64,000 nucleotides of DNA from Crocodylus rhombifer (taxonomy: Eukaryota > Chordata > Crocodylia > Crocodylidae). The translations under genes were made by a program, and so were the position numbers. Under the pieces are notes generated by a model. That model worked only from the letters and a program-made list of their open reading frames with translations, did no database searches and was not told where the DNA came from. Shown here piece after piece: positions 35,585 through 46,605 of this stretch (its first letter is position 1; every line of letters starts with the position of its first letter). The stretch spans positions 768,774 to 832,773 of the forward strand of contig JAVSML010025176.1 of NCBI GenBank assembly GCA_038503035.1, in the 5' to 3' direction.

Positions 35585-36345
35585 ATGAGGTGTCCAGAGA
35601 TGAAAGTAGTATCCGTATAATAGCATTATAAAATATTTTTCAAAATTCTTAGCCTACCATTTTATACATTTTCTTATTGTTTGCTTTTTTGACTTCTATT
35701 GCATACTGAACAAAGGTTTTCCTTGAGCTGTCTGTATGAGCAATAACAAGCAAATCTTTTTTCTTCTATGAGGTTACAGTTAATTTTGAAGCCATCAACA
35801 TGTACGAGTAGTTTAAATTATTCCCTTCCAATGTGCATTACTTTACATTGATCAATACTGAATTTCATCTACTGTCACAGCACCCAATTACTCCCTCTGC
35901 ACTGCTTCACAGTCTTCTCTAATCTCGACTAGCCTAAGTAATTTTTGTGTCATCTGTAAATTTTGCCACCTTATTGTTCAGCCCTTTGTCTATATCATTA
36001 ATAAATATACTAAATAATGCTGTCCAATGTACAGGTCATTGGTGAACGTAAATGTTAACCTTTTGGCCATATTGAAAATTGACCATTTATTCCTACTCTG
36101 CCTTCTCTTGGCCAGTTTGTAATTCATGACAGAATCTTAACTCTCATCCAGGACTACTTAGTTTCCTTAACATCCTTTGTGAAGGACTCTTTCAAAAGCT
36201 TTCTGAATATTTTGTGAATTATGTATGCTGGTTTTATTTTATATAGTATTTTGCTGACATATGCAAATAATACTTCTTGACTGGAAATGAATGATTTGTC
36301 TCTACTTAAGCTGAATTCTACTTCTCCTTCTGCAGTTGTCTCTTT
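35585..36345 (-). mobile_element. Old CR1 LINE RT fragment, minus strand
   Basis: The complement of 35930-35985 reads LNNKVAKFTDDTKIT, the CR1 RT active-site region (DD retained). Further along it reads KVMHIG-like sequence. The complement of 36100-36340 covers the region before the active site. It contains many stops and indels, and both ends are truncated. It is more diverged than the other CR1 copies and therefore probably older. Confidence 0.7.
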
Positions 36346-36439
36346 TGAAAAATGTTGGAGGAAGCTACATACAGAGAGGTCATTTGCATGAATGACAACC
36401 TAGACCCACAGAGATTTAAAGAATCTCCCAGCTCACCGC

Positions 36440-36825
36440 TTGGTCTCCCGGAAATCTTTGTGGACACCTGTACAAGCCTTTGTAGGACACAATAGTGCAG
36501 CAGCTTGCACGAAAGCATGGAATGAAACCACCATTTGGAATAAACATCTACTTTCCAATCCAACAATAAAGCCTCCTGCTTTTGACATGAAACATATGGA
36601 AGGCTCTAAATTGGACCTGAATGGGGCACAGTTGCTGCAGTCACTTGATACACAAATGGTGTACTAGGAGCTCTGCAAAATGTGACTGTGGCAACCCTGA
36701 TCAAACTATGGACTACATAACAACACTCTGCCCTCTATATAAATTTGACAGTGGCATTGAAAAGATACATTCTCTTTCTTTAAGAGCATTAGACTGGTTA
36801 ACTAACCTTAAATCGGATTTATAAT
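36440..36825 (+). pseudogene. LINE ORF2 carboxyl end with CCHC-like motif
   Basis: The frame at 36440-36667 has HLLSNPTIKPPAFDMK, and the frame at 36621-36824 has IHKWCTRSSAKCDCGNPDQT followed by MDYITTLCPLYKF. The C-x-C-G...QTM..I...CPL arrangement is the zinc-finger-like carboxyl end found in a non-CR1 LINE group of animal genomes (jockey-like or RTE-like; I cannot fix the clade). Here the usual histidine before the last cysteine has become tyrosine. The two frames overlap, with a frameshift between about 36621 and 36665, so the copy is dead. The 5' part is not seen. Confidence 0.55.
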
Positions 36826-37634
36826 TGTTGCTCTAAGTCAGCCATACAAAAGAAGCAGCAGCCCCAGGGGTGCACTGAAAAGGGCCCTGAGGCTGAGAGT
36901 GGCAGACAGTTGATCAGTGCCCTTGACTGATGAGATCCCAAGACTGGAAGCACTGATCAGTTGACTGACTTGCTAGTTGCCAGAGCAGGGGGAGCCCAAA
37001 ATCATGATCTGAGGTTACCCTGCATTGGCAATAGAGCGCAATTGGGATTGGAGCCCAATTCTACAACTGCACCTCCTGCCATACATTTCTAACATAGCAG
37101 AAGGCATGCTTGTTGCAACCGCACATCAGATTTCATCACTCTTTTGATTGAACATCTGCCAGGTCTAAGTTTGGAATCATGAACTTATCAGCAGTGGAAT
37201 CAAACTTGGCTTACTGAACGATAGATCCATAAAGTGGGGACATGGTAAAAGTGCTTTGAAAGTGAAAAGGAATGGCTTACATTTGATGCAATAGCAAGGG
37301 ATAATCAGTGGAGGGCTGCATAAAGAGATGTAGCACTGTTGAAAGGACAGGCTAGGGAAATGATCTGCCTAGATATTTGTGGGGATCGGTTATCTGCGTT
37401 ATGATCGGTGAAAAAGTATGTTGAAATAACTGAGGTGCAAAATAAGAAGCGATTTTTCACTACGTGGATAAAGAGAAAAGCCTGCTTCTGAGTAGTGTTG
37501 TCTAGATACAGATACTAGAGAACTGTCTGAGTTTAAGATGAAGCCTATATTATGGTCTGATAGCGCATGAAAGAAGGCAAGGAGACTTGTGAGAAGGAAA
37601 TATTAACTATGTGGGACTTGAGTTGATGGTCAGA
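36826..37634. other. Unassigned purine-rich DNA
   Basis: No gene or named repeat. The composition is A and G rich on the plus strand. It may be the remainder of the L2-like element that follows, but I cannot match it. Confidence 0.4.
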
Positions 37635-37870
37635 TACATAAAAGAATAACAGAAATATAGGCCAAGGTTACAGTTTGGACAGAAGACTGATCTGGAATAG
37701 AAGGATAGATTAGTGAATCATCCCCATGGCAGTCAAATTTATGTTTGTGGATGAGATTATTTACAGATACACTGAAAAGAGAGAAGAGGATTAAGCACAG
37801 AGTCCTATGAGTATCCCTCAGAACCAGAGGAGGGGACCTGAGGAGAATCTGACAAAGGGAATATGACAAT
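37635..37870 (-). pseudogene. L2-like reverse transcriptase remnant
   Basis: The minus-strand frame 37630-37869 contains LILFSLFSVSVNNLIHKHKF followed by DCHGDDSLIYPSIPDQSSVQ. This corresponds to the LINE-2 pattern PLLFSLYINDL....YADDTQLYLSF.PD. The active-site box is CHGDDS rather than YADDTQ, so both aspartates survive but the neighbours are changed. The region before it, in another frame, still reads DSVLNPLLF. It is an ancient dead copy. Confidence 0.45.
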
Positions 37871-39689
37871 TAGAAAGATAAGAGGAAAAATGGGAAGATC
37901 TAGTGTAATATTAGAGGAGGAAATCTTCACTGATTGTCAAACACACTGTGATGCTCAATGTGTTTAGAAATGAAGGAGACAAGGGAAATAAGGAGGTTGA
38001 CAGAAAAGAGAGCTGAGCAGAAAAAGAGTCTAAAACCCAAGCAGCTGGGTGATGAGAGAAGAGAGAACATGTCTCACCCCTTAGAAACTGCCTTAGATAT
38101 CTAGTGAGAAGGAGGAGCCTTCAGCTGTGCTTTACTTAAGGATCATATATGGAAGAGGGCAGAGCTTATTCAGTATGAGGGAGCTGAGCATTATCCAGAC
38201 CAAACCAAAAGGAGTAGATGCTAATGGGTCCTGGAGCCAGGAAAGCAAGTTATGATTTTCTTCCATGTCAAGAAAGATTTGTTTGTTTACCTGGTGTCTA
38301 TACAAAATGCCATTTGAATTCCACAGACAAGTACTACAGTCATGGAATCGGCAGAATAGATAATATGATCTGACAATGTATTCTCAATATATAGCTTTTG
38401 TTCAAATTCATACTTAAATACCTTTCAAACAGTTTCTTTGGGGTGTCCAGGCAGTGGGCAAGCTGACAGGAAAGGGAACAGGAATCCTACTCCTCCTATT
38501 ACTCAGGAAAACGTGTAATTCAGCCTGAGATGGATGCCTGTTCAGCAATTACATCCATTTGTTGTTTCACTATGACATAAGGTAATACTTTAAGTATCCA
38601 TACTTTTGAGCATCATTTGCTTCATTTGTTTGAAGTTTGCAGCAATTCTAATCCAGTTCAGATGAACTGAATGAATATCCATGGGACAAGACTGAGGCCA
38701 ATCAGGTGTGCAAATATTAAGAATACTTTAGTAAAAATTGATGCCAAAGGATAACCTGGATATTTAAAAAGCTTATAAGACAAGATCTAAATGAATGGGA
38801 TGCTACCATTAAGCTCAATATATATTTTGTACTGATTCAATGACTGAAACGGAAACATTTTAAAATTAAGAGATAAAATGGACTTATGTAGAAAGGCAGG
38901 GCAAATTTCAAGACATTTCAGCTGTGGCTAAAAATGTGAATCAATTAGGCTTTGCAAGATTGTTCAAAACTCAAAAAATGAGAATCAATAAAAATATATA
39001 CCTTCCCTCAATGTACATTTAAAAAGTTTCACTGTTTTTTTCTTACAGATAGGGAGTTAGGGCAAAATCTAAACTAGTCCTTTAGATTCTTACGTTGGCC
39101 TTGTACAAACGATCAGTTTCTCCTGGGAGAGTGACTGTTCCAGGAGTGAACAAAACATACCCCCTTCATAATCCCCACATTGTACAGGGAAGTCTGGGTC
39201 AGTCTAATCATGGCTGCCCGATGCACTGCTGCCATCTGTTGCCAGGCAGACTAAAGAAGCCTGCAAGCACACTGAGATGTATGCACAGGACTCCTCTCAC
39301 TCCTTCCTGCACAGTGTCAGCACTGCAAGCTTTCCAATCTTTAGGGCCTCAGTACTTGAATGTCTGTACCCACAGTTCTGGATTTTCTACCAGGGGAATA
39401 AACTTTGGGAGAATTCTTCCAAGTTATTTGAATGTGTGTATGCAGCCATTGAGGCAGCACAATCCCTAAATGTTAGAGAGAAGAGAATGATTTTAAAAAA
39501 ACAGGGCTAGATGCTTAGGCTTTATCCAGTCAATTAGAAGGGTGAATGAAAGAAACAGGGTTAGGTACCTTTAAAGGATGATACACAGTTAAGTGCCTGC
39601 TTCTGAAAGGGCAATTCAAAGAGCATACAGATGCCAGAAGATACATAAAGCAAGTCTAGAGGAAATGCCAATTCCAACCTTTTGTGTAA
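37871..39689. other. Unassigned DNA
   Basis: No supported gene. The plus-strand 124-codon frame at 39095-39469 has no recognisable domain. An imperfect palindrome TCCTGGGAGAGTGACTGTTC, continuing CAGGA, lies at about 39120-39144. Confidence 0.45.
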
Positions 39690-39845
39690 CAGCTTCATAA
39701 GCTAGAGTACTCGTTTAGGAAGTGGGAAACATAAGTTCTAGACCACCTGCCACCCCACGAACCTGAGGAGTTTCCAAACCACACTGCTAGTCTCCTAGGA
39801 GAGTGCCCAAATCACCAAAGTATGGAACTGTCAAGGTGGAAGCAC
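39690..39845 (+). mobile_element. tRNA-derived SINE
   Basis: The head CATAAGCTAGAGTACTCGTT and GGAAGTGGGAAACATAAG, with B-box-like GTTCTAGACC, is followed by the body CCTGAGGAGTTTCCAAACCA and CTCCTAGGAGAGTGCCCAAA. The body matches the copies at 26240-26300 and, in complement, 47110-47180. It ends just before the outer CR1 begins. Confidence 0.5.
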
Positions 39846-39859
39846 TATCCTTCCTTCCT

Positions 39860-41957
39860 GTCCTTCAAGATGGGTGTATGTTCTTGTGAGGAGAACTGCT
39901 ATCAAGAAACGGGATCCACATGATGAGAATGGGGAAGAGCATCTTTGGGCATCATCTGGCCATCCTAGTAAGGACAGCTTTAAACTAAGTTTCATGGAGG
40001 ATGGTGATCAAAACCCACCAGCAACAGAAAAGACCGTCCAAAGGGGAAAGGACTCGAAAAAGCAGCTCATCTCTGAGAAAGGCCCAGAATGCTCCAGAAC
40101 AGCAACAAGTGGCACTAAAAGGAAGGAGGTCAAAAGGCAAAATGTGCCTGATGCACATTTACAAATATGAGAAGCAAGGGAAATAAACAAGATGAACTGG
40201 AAGCTGAAGCCTGTGAAAAGAACTGTGATCTGGCTGGCATCACCAATACTTGGTGGGACAGCTCTTAAGATTGGAATGTCAATTTTGAAGGTTATACTCT
40301 GTTTCAGAAGGACAGAATTGGGAGAAAAGTTGGTGGTGTTGCCTTGTATGTCAAAAAGATACATACTTGTTCCCTGGTTCAGGAGGAAGAAGATGGCAAA
40401 GCAGAATGCATCTGGGTGTAGATGGAAGATGAAGGATGTGGCACTGATATAATGGTGGGGATTTATTATAGGCCACCTAATCAGGAAGAGGAGGTGGTTG
40501 AGGAATTCTTTAAGCAGATGACAAATCTATCCAAAAGCTATGGGATGGTACTGATATGAGGCTTCAGTTTTCCAGACATCTGCTGGAAGAACAACTCAGC
40601 CAAACTTAAAATGTCAAGCTGATTCCTAACTTGTGTGGAGGGCAACTTTCTCTTCCAGAAAGTGGAGGATATAACTAGGGTATCATCCATTTTGGATCTT
40701 GTCCTGACCAACAGGAAAGAGTTGCTGAATATGTGAAGGTGATGGGTAAATTGGGAGAAACTGATCACAATATGATAGAATTCCAGCTCCTGAGACATGA
40801 AAAGCATGAGGTCAGCAAAATTAGGAAGCTAGATTTAAAAAATGTGTATTTCATCTGAATCAAGGAGCTGATAGGCATGGTTTCATGGGAAGACAGATTG
40901 AAGGATAAAGGTGCCCAGGCAGACTGGGAAATTCTAAGGGGCACAGTGTTGGAAGCCCAACAAGAAACTGTCCCAACATAATGGAAGCACAAGAAGAATA
41001 GCAAGCGGACCAATGTGGCTGCACAAGAAGCTTCTAAAATGCCTGAAATACAAGAGGAAAGCATTTTAGCAATGTAAGAATGGGCAGGTTACCAAAGAAG
41101 CATACCAGGAAATTCCAAGAGCCTTCAGGGACAAAATCAGGAAGGTAAAGATAAAGAACAAGCTGCACCTGGTAAAGGAGGTTAAGAACAACAGTTGGAG
41201 GCTTAATAAGCATGTTGACCAGAAAAAAAGTACCAAGGAAGCTGTGGGTCCTCTGTTAACAAGTTGGGGGAACTCCTAACCAAAGGTACAAAGAAGACAA
41301 AGCTACTCAACAGATACTTTGCCAAATTAAGCTGCCACCTAGTAGGGATTATCTGGATAAGGAAGGGGGCAAGCTGAGGGGGGAAATGACAAAAGAGAGA
41401 GTCACAGAATGTTTATTTGGTCTGAATGAAATCAAGCAAGCAAGAGAGATGAGCTTCATCCCAGGGTCCTGAAGGAACTGGTAGAGGACTGGCGGCAATG
41501 ATCTTCATGAAGTCATGGGAGATGGTCCAGGTATGAGGGGACTGGAAAAGGGCTAACAAAGTGCCCTTTAAAAAAGGCAAGGTGGAGGATCCGGGGAACT
41601 AAAGCTGAGTTAGCCTCCTCTTAATAACTGGGAAGCAGCTGGAGCATATCCTAAGGCAGGCCATTTTGAAGCATCTAGAGAAGGAAAGGCTGACTGTAAG
41701 AAGCCAGCATAGTTTTATGAAAAAAACCTGTGTCAAATAAACCTGATCTCCTTTGACAACAAAATACTTGAGTGGATGAAAGGCATGCTGTGGATATAGT
41801 GTATCTGGACTTCAGCAAAGCTTTTGACAATGTCCCACATAACCTTCTCATAAACACATTGGAGAAATACAGAGTACATAAGGGGTCCCATAAAGAAGAG
41901 GGAAAGCACCTTTTCTCTCTTGCTGCAGAGAGGGCTTCAAGACCAATGACTTGAAGT
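39860..41957 (+). mobile_element. Outer CR1 LINE, left part
   Basis: Plus-strand CR1 with pre-ORF2 sequence (LWASSGHPSKDSFKLSF in the frame 39874-40170), then endonuclease, linker and the start of RT. It is interrupted at about 41957 by a minus-strand CR1. The last bases before the break (GACCAATGACTTGAAGTTT) and the first after it (GCAGCAAAGTAAATTTAGAT, about 45858) join as one continuous CR1 segment just upstream of the ORF2 end. There is also an internal deletion near 41885, where RT motif sequence jumps to the region near the ORF2 end. Confidence 0.85.
40160..41950 (+). pseudogene. CR1 ORF2 endonuclease and RT start remnant
   Basis: The apurinic-type endonuclease region reads CDLAGITNTWWDSS from 40222, then a stop, then DWNVNFEGYTLF, DRIGRKVGGVALYVKK and GIYYRPPNQEEEVVEEFF (40459-40512). 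At least three in-frame stops (near 40265, 40420 and 40557) break it. The linker follows through about 41400. RT begins near 41450 (LHPRVLKELVED), and 41795-41875 gives DIVYLDFSKAFDNVPHNLL, which holds the first catalytic aspartate. The active-site YADD region is absent because of the internal deletion. This is the only endonuclease remnant in the window. Confidence 0.85.
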
Positions 41958-43346
41958 TTACAGATTCACAGAAGTTAAAGGGTGGAAGGGAACTCGTGAG
42001 ATCGTCAAGTTCACCCCACCCCACCCCACCCTGCTCTGGGCAAGAAAGACTGCTGGGGGCTGAATAACCACAGCAGAAAGGTGTGTCCGCTCTCTTTTTG
42101 AAGATCTGCAGGGTAGGTGCTTGCACAACCCTCACTGGGAGTCTATTCCAAAGTCTGGTCACATGAACCATGAAGAAGTTTTCCCTTATATTCACTCTGA
42201 AACCTTCTTCTAAGGGTTTTTGACCATTGCTCCTGGGGGACTTTGGTGAATAGATGTTTGCCTAGCCCCTGATACTCACTCCTGATATATTTGTAAGCAC
42301 CACCAAATTTCCCCAAAGTCTCTTTTCTAGGCTGAACAGTCCCATATCTGTCAGCCTTTCCTTGTATGCCTTGCTCTTCAGGCCTCTAATCATATGAGTG
42401 GCTCTTCTCTGGACTTGCTCAAGCTTCTCCACATCCTTCATGACATGTGGTACCCAAAACTAGATGCAGTACTCCAGCTGCAGCCTTGTTATGCTGAGTA
42501 GAGCAGAAGAATAATTTCTTTAGTTTTACTTGAGATGCATCAGTTGATGCATGCCAGCATATTGTTTGCTCTGCTAACTGTAGCATCCCACTGGTAGCTC
42601 ATATTCATTTTATAGTTAATTATGATCTCCAAGTCCCTTTCAGATGTGGTGCTAGTTGGCATAGCACTACTAAGCCTGTAAGTTTATTGCAGATTTTTCC
42701 TCCCCAGATGGAGCACTTTACACTTCTCAGTGTTGAACAGCATCTGGTCCTGGTCTACCCATCTAACTACTCTGTCTAGGTCCACCTAGATCGTCAGGCT
42801 ATACTGATGTGTGGCCACACTTGCTTACAGCTTAGTGTCACTGGCAAACTTTGCCAGTGTGATTTTCTCCCTCATATCCAGAATATTGATGAAGGTGTTG
42901 AAAAGTACTAAGTACTGACCCTGGGAGACCCCACTGGCTAACTTCCACCAGGTCGACACAGATTCATCTATTAGTACTCCCTGGGTCTGACCCCACAGCC
43001 AGTTTCCCATCCATCTGATCATTGAAATCTTGAGCCCATAGTCCTTTAGTTGTACCTTGAGAGTTTTATGGGACACCAAGTCCAAGGCCTTCCTAAAGTC
43101 CAAGTAAATGATGTTGACCTCATTTCTCTTATCCAGGTGGTAATAACCTGGTCATAGAAGAAGATGAGGTTAGTCAAACATGACCTACCCAGGACAAAAC
43201 CATGCTGGCTGTTATTCAAAATTTTGCCTTCTACTAGCTTATCACATATGGCCTCCTTGAGAAATGTTTCATGGACCTCTCTAGCTGTTCTTTTACCAGC
43301 TCTACATTGACTGTTGGCAGGTGACCATCCCTACTGTGACTATTTC
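41958..43346 (-). mobile_element. Middle CR1 LINE, 3' part, minus strand
   Basis: The 3' tail lies near 41958 (plus strand ACAGATTCACAGAAGTTAAA) and contains four CCCCA units (about 42013-42030). The complement shows the ORF2 end (FMVHVTRLWNRLPVRVVQAP in frame 41848-42195) and, at 42825-43103, RT motifs. The right limit near 43346 is the break where two other CR1 copies are inserted. The sequence resumes at about 45366. There is also an internal deletion around 43260-43300, where RT entry motifs are missing. Confidence 0.82.
42825..43103 (-). pseudogene. CR1 RT core remnant
   Basis: The frame reads DFRKALDLVSHKTL (first catalytic motif), WMGNWLWGQTQGVLI, ASGVSQGQYLVLFNTFINIL and KFASDTKL. 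The active-site box has Ser in place of the first Asp (usual KFADDTKL), so the enzyme would be inactive even without the frame breaks on either side. Confidence 0.88.
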
Positions 43347-43855
43347 CTAGACTTCATAAACATTAGGGCTGGAAGGGACTTCATGAGAACATCAAGTCCA
43401 GCCTCTTACCCAAGAGGCAGGAAGTCATTTGGGGTCAGATGACCCCAGCAAGATAAGTATCCAAGCATTTCTTAAAGGTATCCAGAGTAGGTGCTTGCAC
43501 CATTTCTGGAGGAAGTCTACTCCAGACTCTGCAGACTCAGACGGTAAAGACATTTTTCCTTATGTCCAGTCTACAACCGTCTTCTAGCAATTTGTGACCA
43601 TTAGGCTTTATCTTCCCTTGGAGTGCCTTGGTGAACAGATGTTCTCCCAGTTCCTGAGGCACACCCCTTATATACTTATAGGCTACCACTAAGTCACCAC
43701 TGAGCCTTCGCATTTGCAGCCTGAAGAGTCCCATGCCTCTCAGCCTCTTCTCATAAGGCCTGTTCTCTTGACCTCTAATCATGTTCATGGCTCTCCTCTG
43801 GACTCTCTCAAGCTTCTTCACATCCAAGGCGATCACCCTGCTTGACAAGATCCAG
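43347..43855 (-). mobile_element. Inner CR1 LINE copy, minus strand
   Basis: The 3' tail lies at about 43352 (plus strand ACTTCATAAACATTAGGGCT). The complement covers the short UTR and the ORF2 end: DVKKLERVQRRAMNMIRGQE, GDLVVAYKYIRGVPQELGE and GCRLDIRKNVFTV in the frame 43537-43848. Its 5' end abuts, head to head, the plus-strand copy that follows. It belongs to the same group as 44880-45365 and 50196-50667. Confidence 0.9.
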
Positions 43856-45365
43856 GATTACCGGTAAAAGGGCGAACATACACCCATCATTAGCATAGAT
43901 CTTGTGAGGGAACACCTTGAGAGCCTGGACATCCACAAATCAGCTGGCCCAGATGGAATGCACACAATAGTGCTAAAGGAACTGGCTGACATCAAATGGT
44001 GAGGATATTCGAGAACTTCTAGCACTCGGGCAAGGTACCTGAAGATTGGAAGGGGGCCAATGTGGTGCCTATGTTCAAGAAAGGAAGGAAAGAAGATCCG
44101 GGAAACTGCAGGCCAATCAGATTGACGTCAGTCCCTGGAAAGATCTTGGAAAAAATTATCAACAGAACCATTCTTGACAGGCTAACAGAAGGTAACATTC
44201 TGAGAGATAGCCAGCACGGGTTTGTTGCAGGTAGGTCTTGTCTGACCAATCTCATTTCCTTCTATGACCAGGTGATGTATCACCTGGACAAAAGGGATGA
44301 GGTTTATATCATATATTTGGACATTAAAAAAAGCCTCATAGAACTGCAGGCTTGACTATACCAATGGCTGGGGAACTGGCTCCGAGGCTGGACCCAGACA
44401 ATGGACCTGTATTCTTTAATGTGTTTATAAACAATCCGGACACTGGTGTCAGAAGCGGACTGCCCAAGTTCACTGATGACACCAAACTTTGGGAAAGAGT
44501 ATCCACACTTGAGGATAGGCTGGTGATCCAGGCTGACCTGGACAGGCTTGCAAGGTAGGTGGATGAAAACCTGATGGCATTCAATATGTAGAAATGCAAG
44601 GTGTTCCACCTTGGGAGAAAAAAACCCGCATCGTATTTATAGGCTCAGCAGTGCTACACTCACTAGGACCACGACTGAAAGGGACTTGGGGGTCATGATA
44701 GGCAACAAGATCAACATAAGCCACCAGTGTGATGCCGCAGCAGGCAAGGCAAACACAACTCTGGCTTGCATCTATCGATGCAGCTCAAGCAAAACCCAGG
44801 AAGTCATCCTCCCACTTTACTCGGCCTTGGTGAGGCCGCAACTGGAATACTGTATCCAATTTTGAGCTCCAAAATTCAGAAAGGATATGGAGAAGCTTGA
44901 AAGCACCCAGAGGAGAGCCACACGCATGATTAGAGGACAAGAGAACAGGCCTTATGAGGAGAGGCTAAGAGCCATGAGACTCTTCAGTCTGGAAAAGCAT
45001 AGGCTCAGGGGTGACTTGGTGGCAGCCTATAAGTACATAAGGGGGGGTGCATCAGGAACTGGGGAAACATCTGTTCACCACAGCACCCCAAGGGAAGACA
45101 AGGTCCAATGGCCACAAAGTCCTGGAAGACCATTTTAGGCTGGAGATAAGGATAAACTTCTTTACTGTCTGAGTCCCTAGAGCCTGGAATAGACTCCACC
45201 AGAAGTAGTGCATGCACTTACTTTGGACACTTTCCAGAAACATTTGGACATCTATCTTGCTGGCATCATTTGACCCCAAGTGACTTCCTGCCCCTTGGGC
45301 AGGGGGCTAGACCTGATGATCGTGTGAGGTTCCTTCAAGCCTTAATGTCTATGAAATCTATGAAA
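43856..45365 (+). mobile_element. Inner CR1 LINE copy, plus strand
   Basis: 5'-truncated just before RT. It runs through RT, the ORF2 carboxyl end and UTR, and ends with the tail TGTCTATGAAATCTATGAAA (about 45345-45364). Its last 480 bp are the inverted partner of 43352-43850. Beyond 45365 the sequence returns to the middle CR1 in minus orientation. Confidence 0.92.
43890..45170 (+). pseudogene. CR1 ORF2 RT and carboxyl end remnant
   Basis: It reads SAGPDGMHTIVLKELAD near 43942, then VPMFKKGRKEDPGNCRPIRL and DSQHGFVAGRSCLTNLISFY (frame 44062-44355). Internal deletions then remove the stretch between the first catalytic motif (YLDIKKS) and WLGNWLRGWTQT, and the SGVPQGSVL motif. 44352-44558 gives FFNVFINNPDTGVRSGLPKF followed by TDDTKLWE, with both active-site aspartates kept. 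44611-45138 gives STLTRTTTERDLGVMIGNKI-type and RPQLEYCIQF sequence, then the usual end. Frame breaks occur near 44560, 44866 and 45100. Confidence 0.9.
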
Positions 45366-45855
45366 TCAGATGTCCAGATGCATTGAGCAGTGGTCCCACA
45401 TTTACACTGGTTTTCCTCCTGTTACCTACATACCTACAGAAAGGCTTCTTAATGTCCCTGATTTTGTCTGCTAACCTGAATTCAGTCACTGCCTTTCCTT
45501 TTCTAATCTATCCCCTACAGATGTGGGCCAATCTTATGTAGTTTTCATTGGGGCCTATTCCTAGCTTCCATTGTTTGTAAGCCTTCCTTTTCTTTTTCAG
45601 AAGATCTGCAACTTCCCTACTGAACCAAGATGGCTTTCTAGCCCCTGTGCCACCATTTTTGTGTACAGGTATGGACAACTTCTGTGCACCAAATGCCGTG
45701 TCCTTGAGGAATGACTACTCTTCATCCACACTCTTTTTTTCTGTTGTCTGTGAACTTGTAGCGCATTACTCAGTAAAGTCCTTATCTTATTGAAGTCAGC
45801 TTTTTTTAAATCAAGAATTTGTACCTTACTGACAAATTTGTACCTTACCTTAGTT
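45366..45855 (-). mobile_element. Middle CR1 LINE, 5' part, minus strand
   Basis: The complement reads ILDLKKADFNKIRTLLSNAL near 45770-45830, then WFSREVADLLKKKRKAYKQW near 45580-45640, and KPFCRYVGNRRKTSVNVGPL just before the break. This is the CR1 endonuclease-RT linker, and it should lie immediately 5' of the RT part found at 41958-43346. The element is 5'-truncated at about 45855. Near its end a 13-base motif ATTTGTACCTTAC occurs twice (45821-45850). Confidence 0.78.
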
Positions 45856-46605
45856 GCAGCAAAGTAAATTTAGATTGGATATCTGGAAAATACTGAGAAT
45901 AGTGGGATGCAGTGGGACAGACTGACTAGGTAAGCAGTGGACTCTCCATCACTGGAGGTGTTCAATAAGAGACTGGCACTGGTAGCTGATGATGTAGGCA
46001 CAGCTATGCCTATTTTCTACCAGGGGTATCTCCCATGCTTCTAGGCTTTGCTAGTTGCTTCTGTCCCACCCGTCCCCGCTTTTCTTCTATATGTGTCAGG
46101 GTGTTCTTAAGCCTCCCCAGAGGCATTGGGTTTGGCTATAGCTAAGGCTGGGGACTTCAACTGTGGTGTGCGGTTTCTCTTATTAGGAGTGAAGCCAGAG
46201 GTTTGTGGCTAGAGGGTCTTGCCCCTTTGCTCAGGGTCAGATCAGATCACCAATTTGGGGTTAGGAAGGAATTTTACTCCATGGTCAGACAGGTATGGAT
46301 TATGGAGAGGGTGGGGGTTTACTTCCTCTGTAGGAGGGGTGTGGCCTTCTGCCCAAGATCTCTTAAGCATATATTAACAACGTTTTATGGAAGCTGGACA
46401 TTGGCTGCTGTGGCTCCTCTGCTTTAGCTGTAGCAGGTTAGGGTGTTAGGTCTATGTTATATCACAGATGAGGGCAGTCTTATATAGAGTTTAGATTATA
46501 GTTGTGTGGGCTGGCTTGTATAGGGAAGATCCTGCCTCAGGCAGGGGATTGGATATGATGACCTCTGGAGGTTCCATCCAGCCCTATTCCTCTATGACTT
46601 GAAGG
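45856..46605 (+). mobile_element. Outer CR1 LINE, right part and 3' UTR
   Basis: It resumes the outer element: GCAGCAAAGTAAATTTAGAT is followed by a degraded ORF2 end reading RLTR, AVDSPSLEVFNKRLALVADD (about 45925-45985). The UTR contains GGTTAGGAAGGAATTTTACT (46259-46278) and ends GATGACCTCTGGAGGTTCCA, then TCCTCTATGACTT. This tail differs from the inner copies and marks a different CR1 subfamily. Confidence 0.78.

Noticed and set aside
43347..45365. Twin-priming 5' inversion of a single CR1
   Set aside because: Both arms carry a 3' tail at their outer end, which a single twin-primed insertion does not produce.
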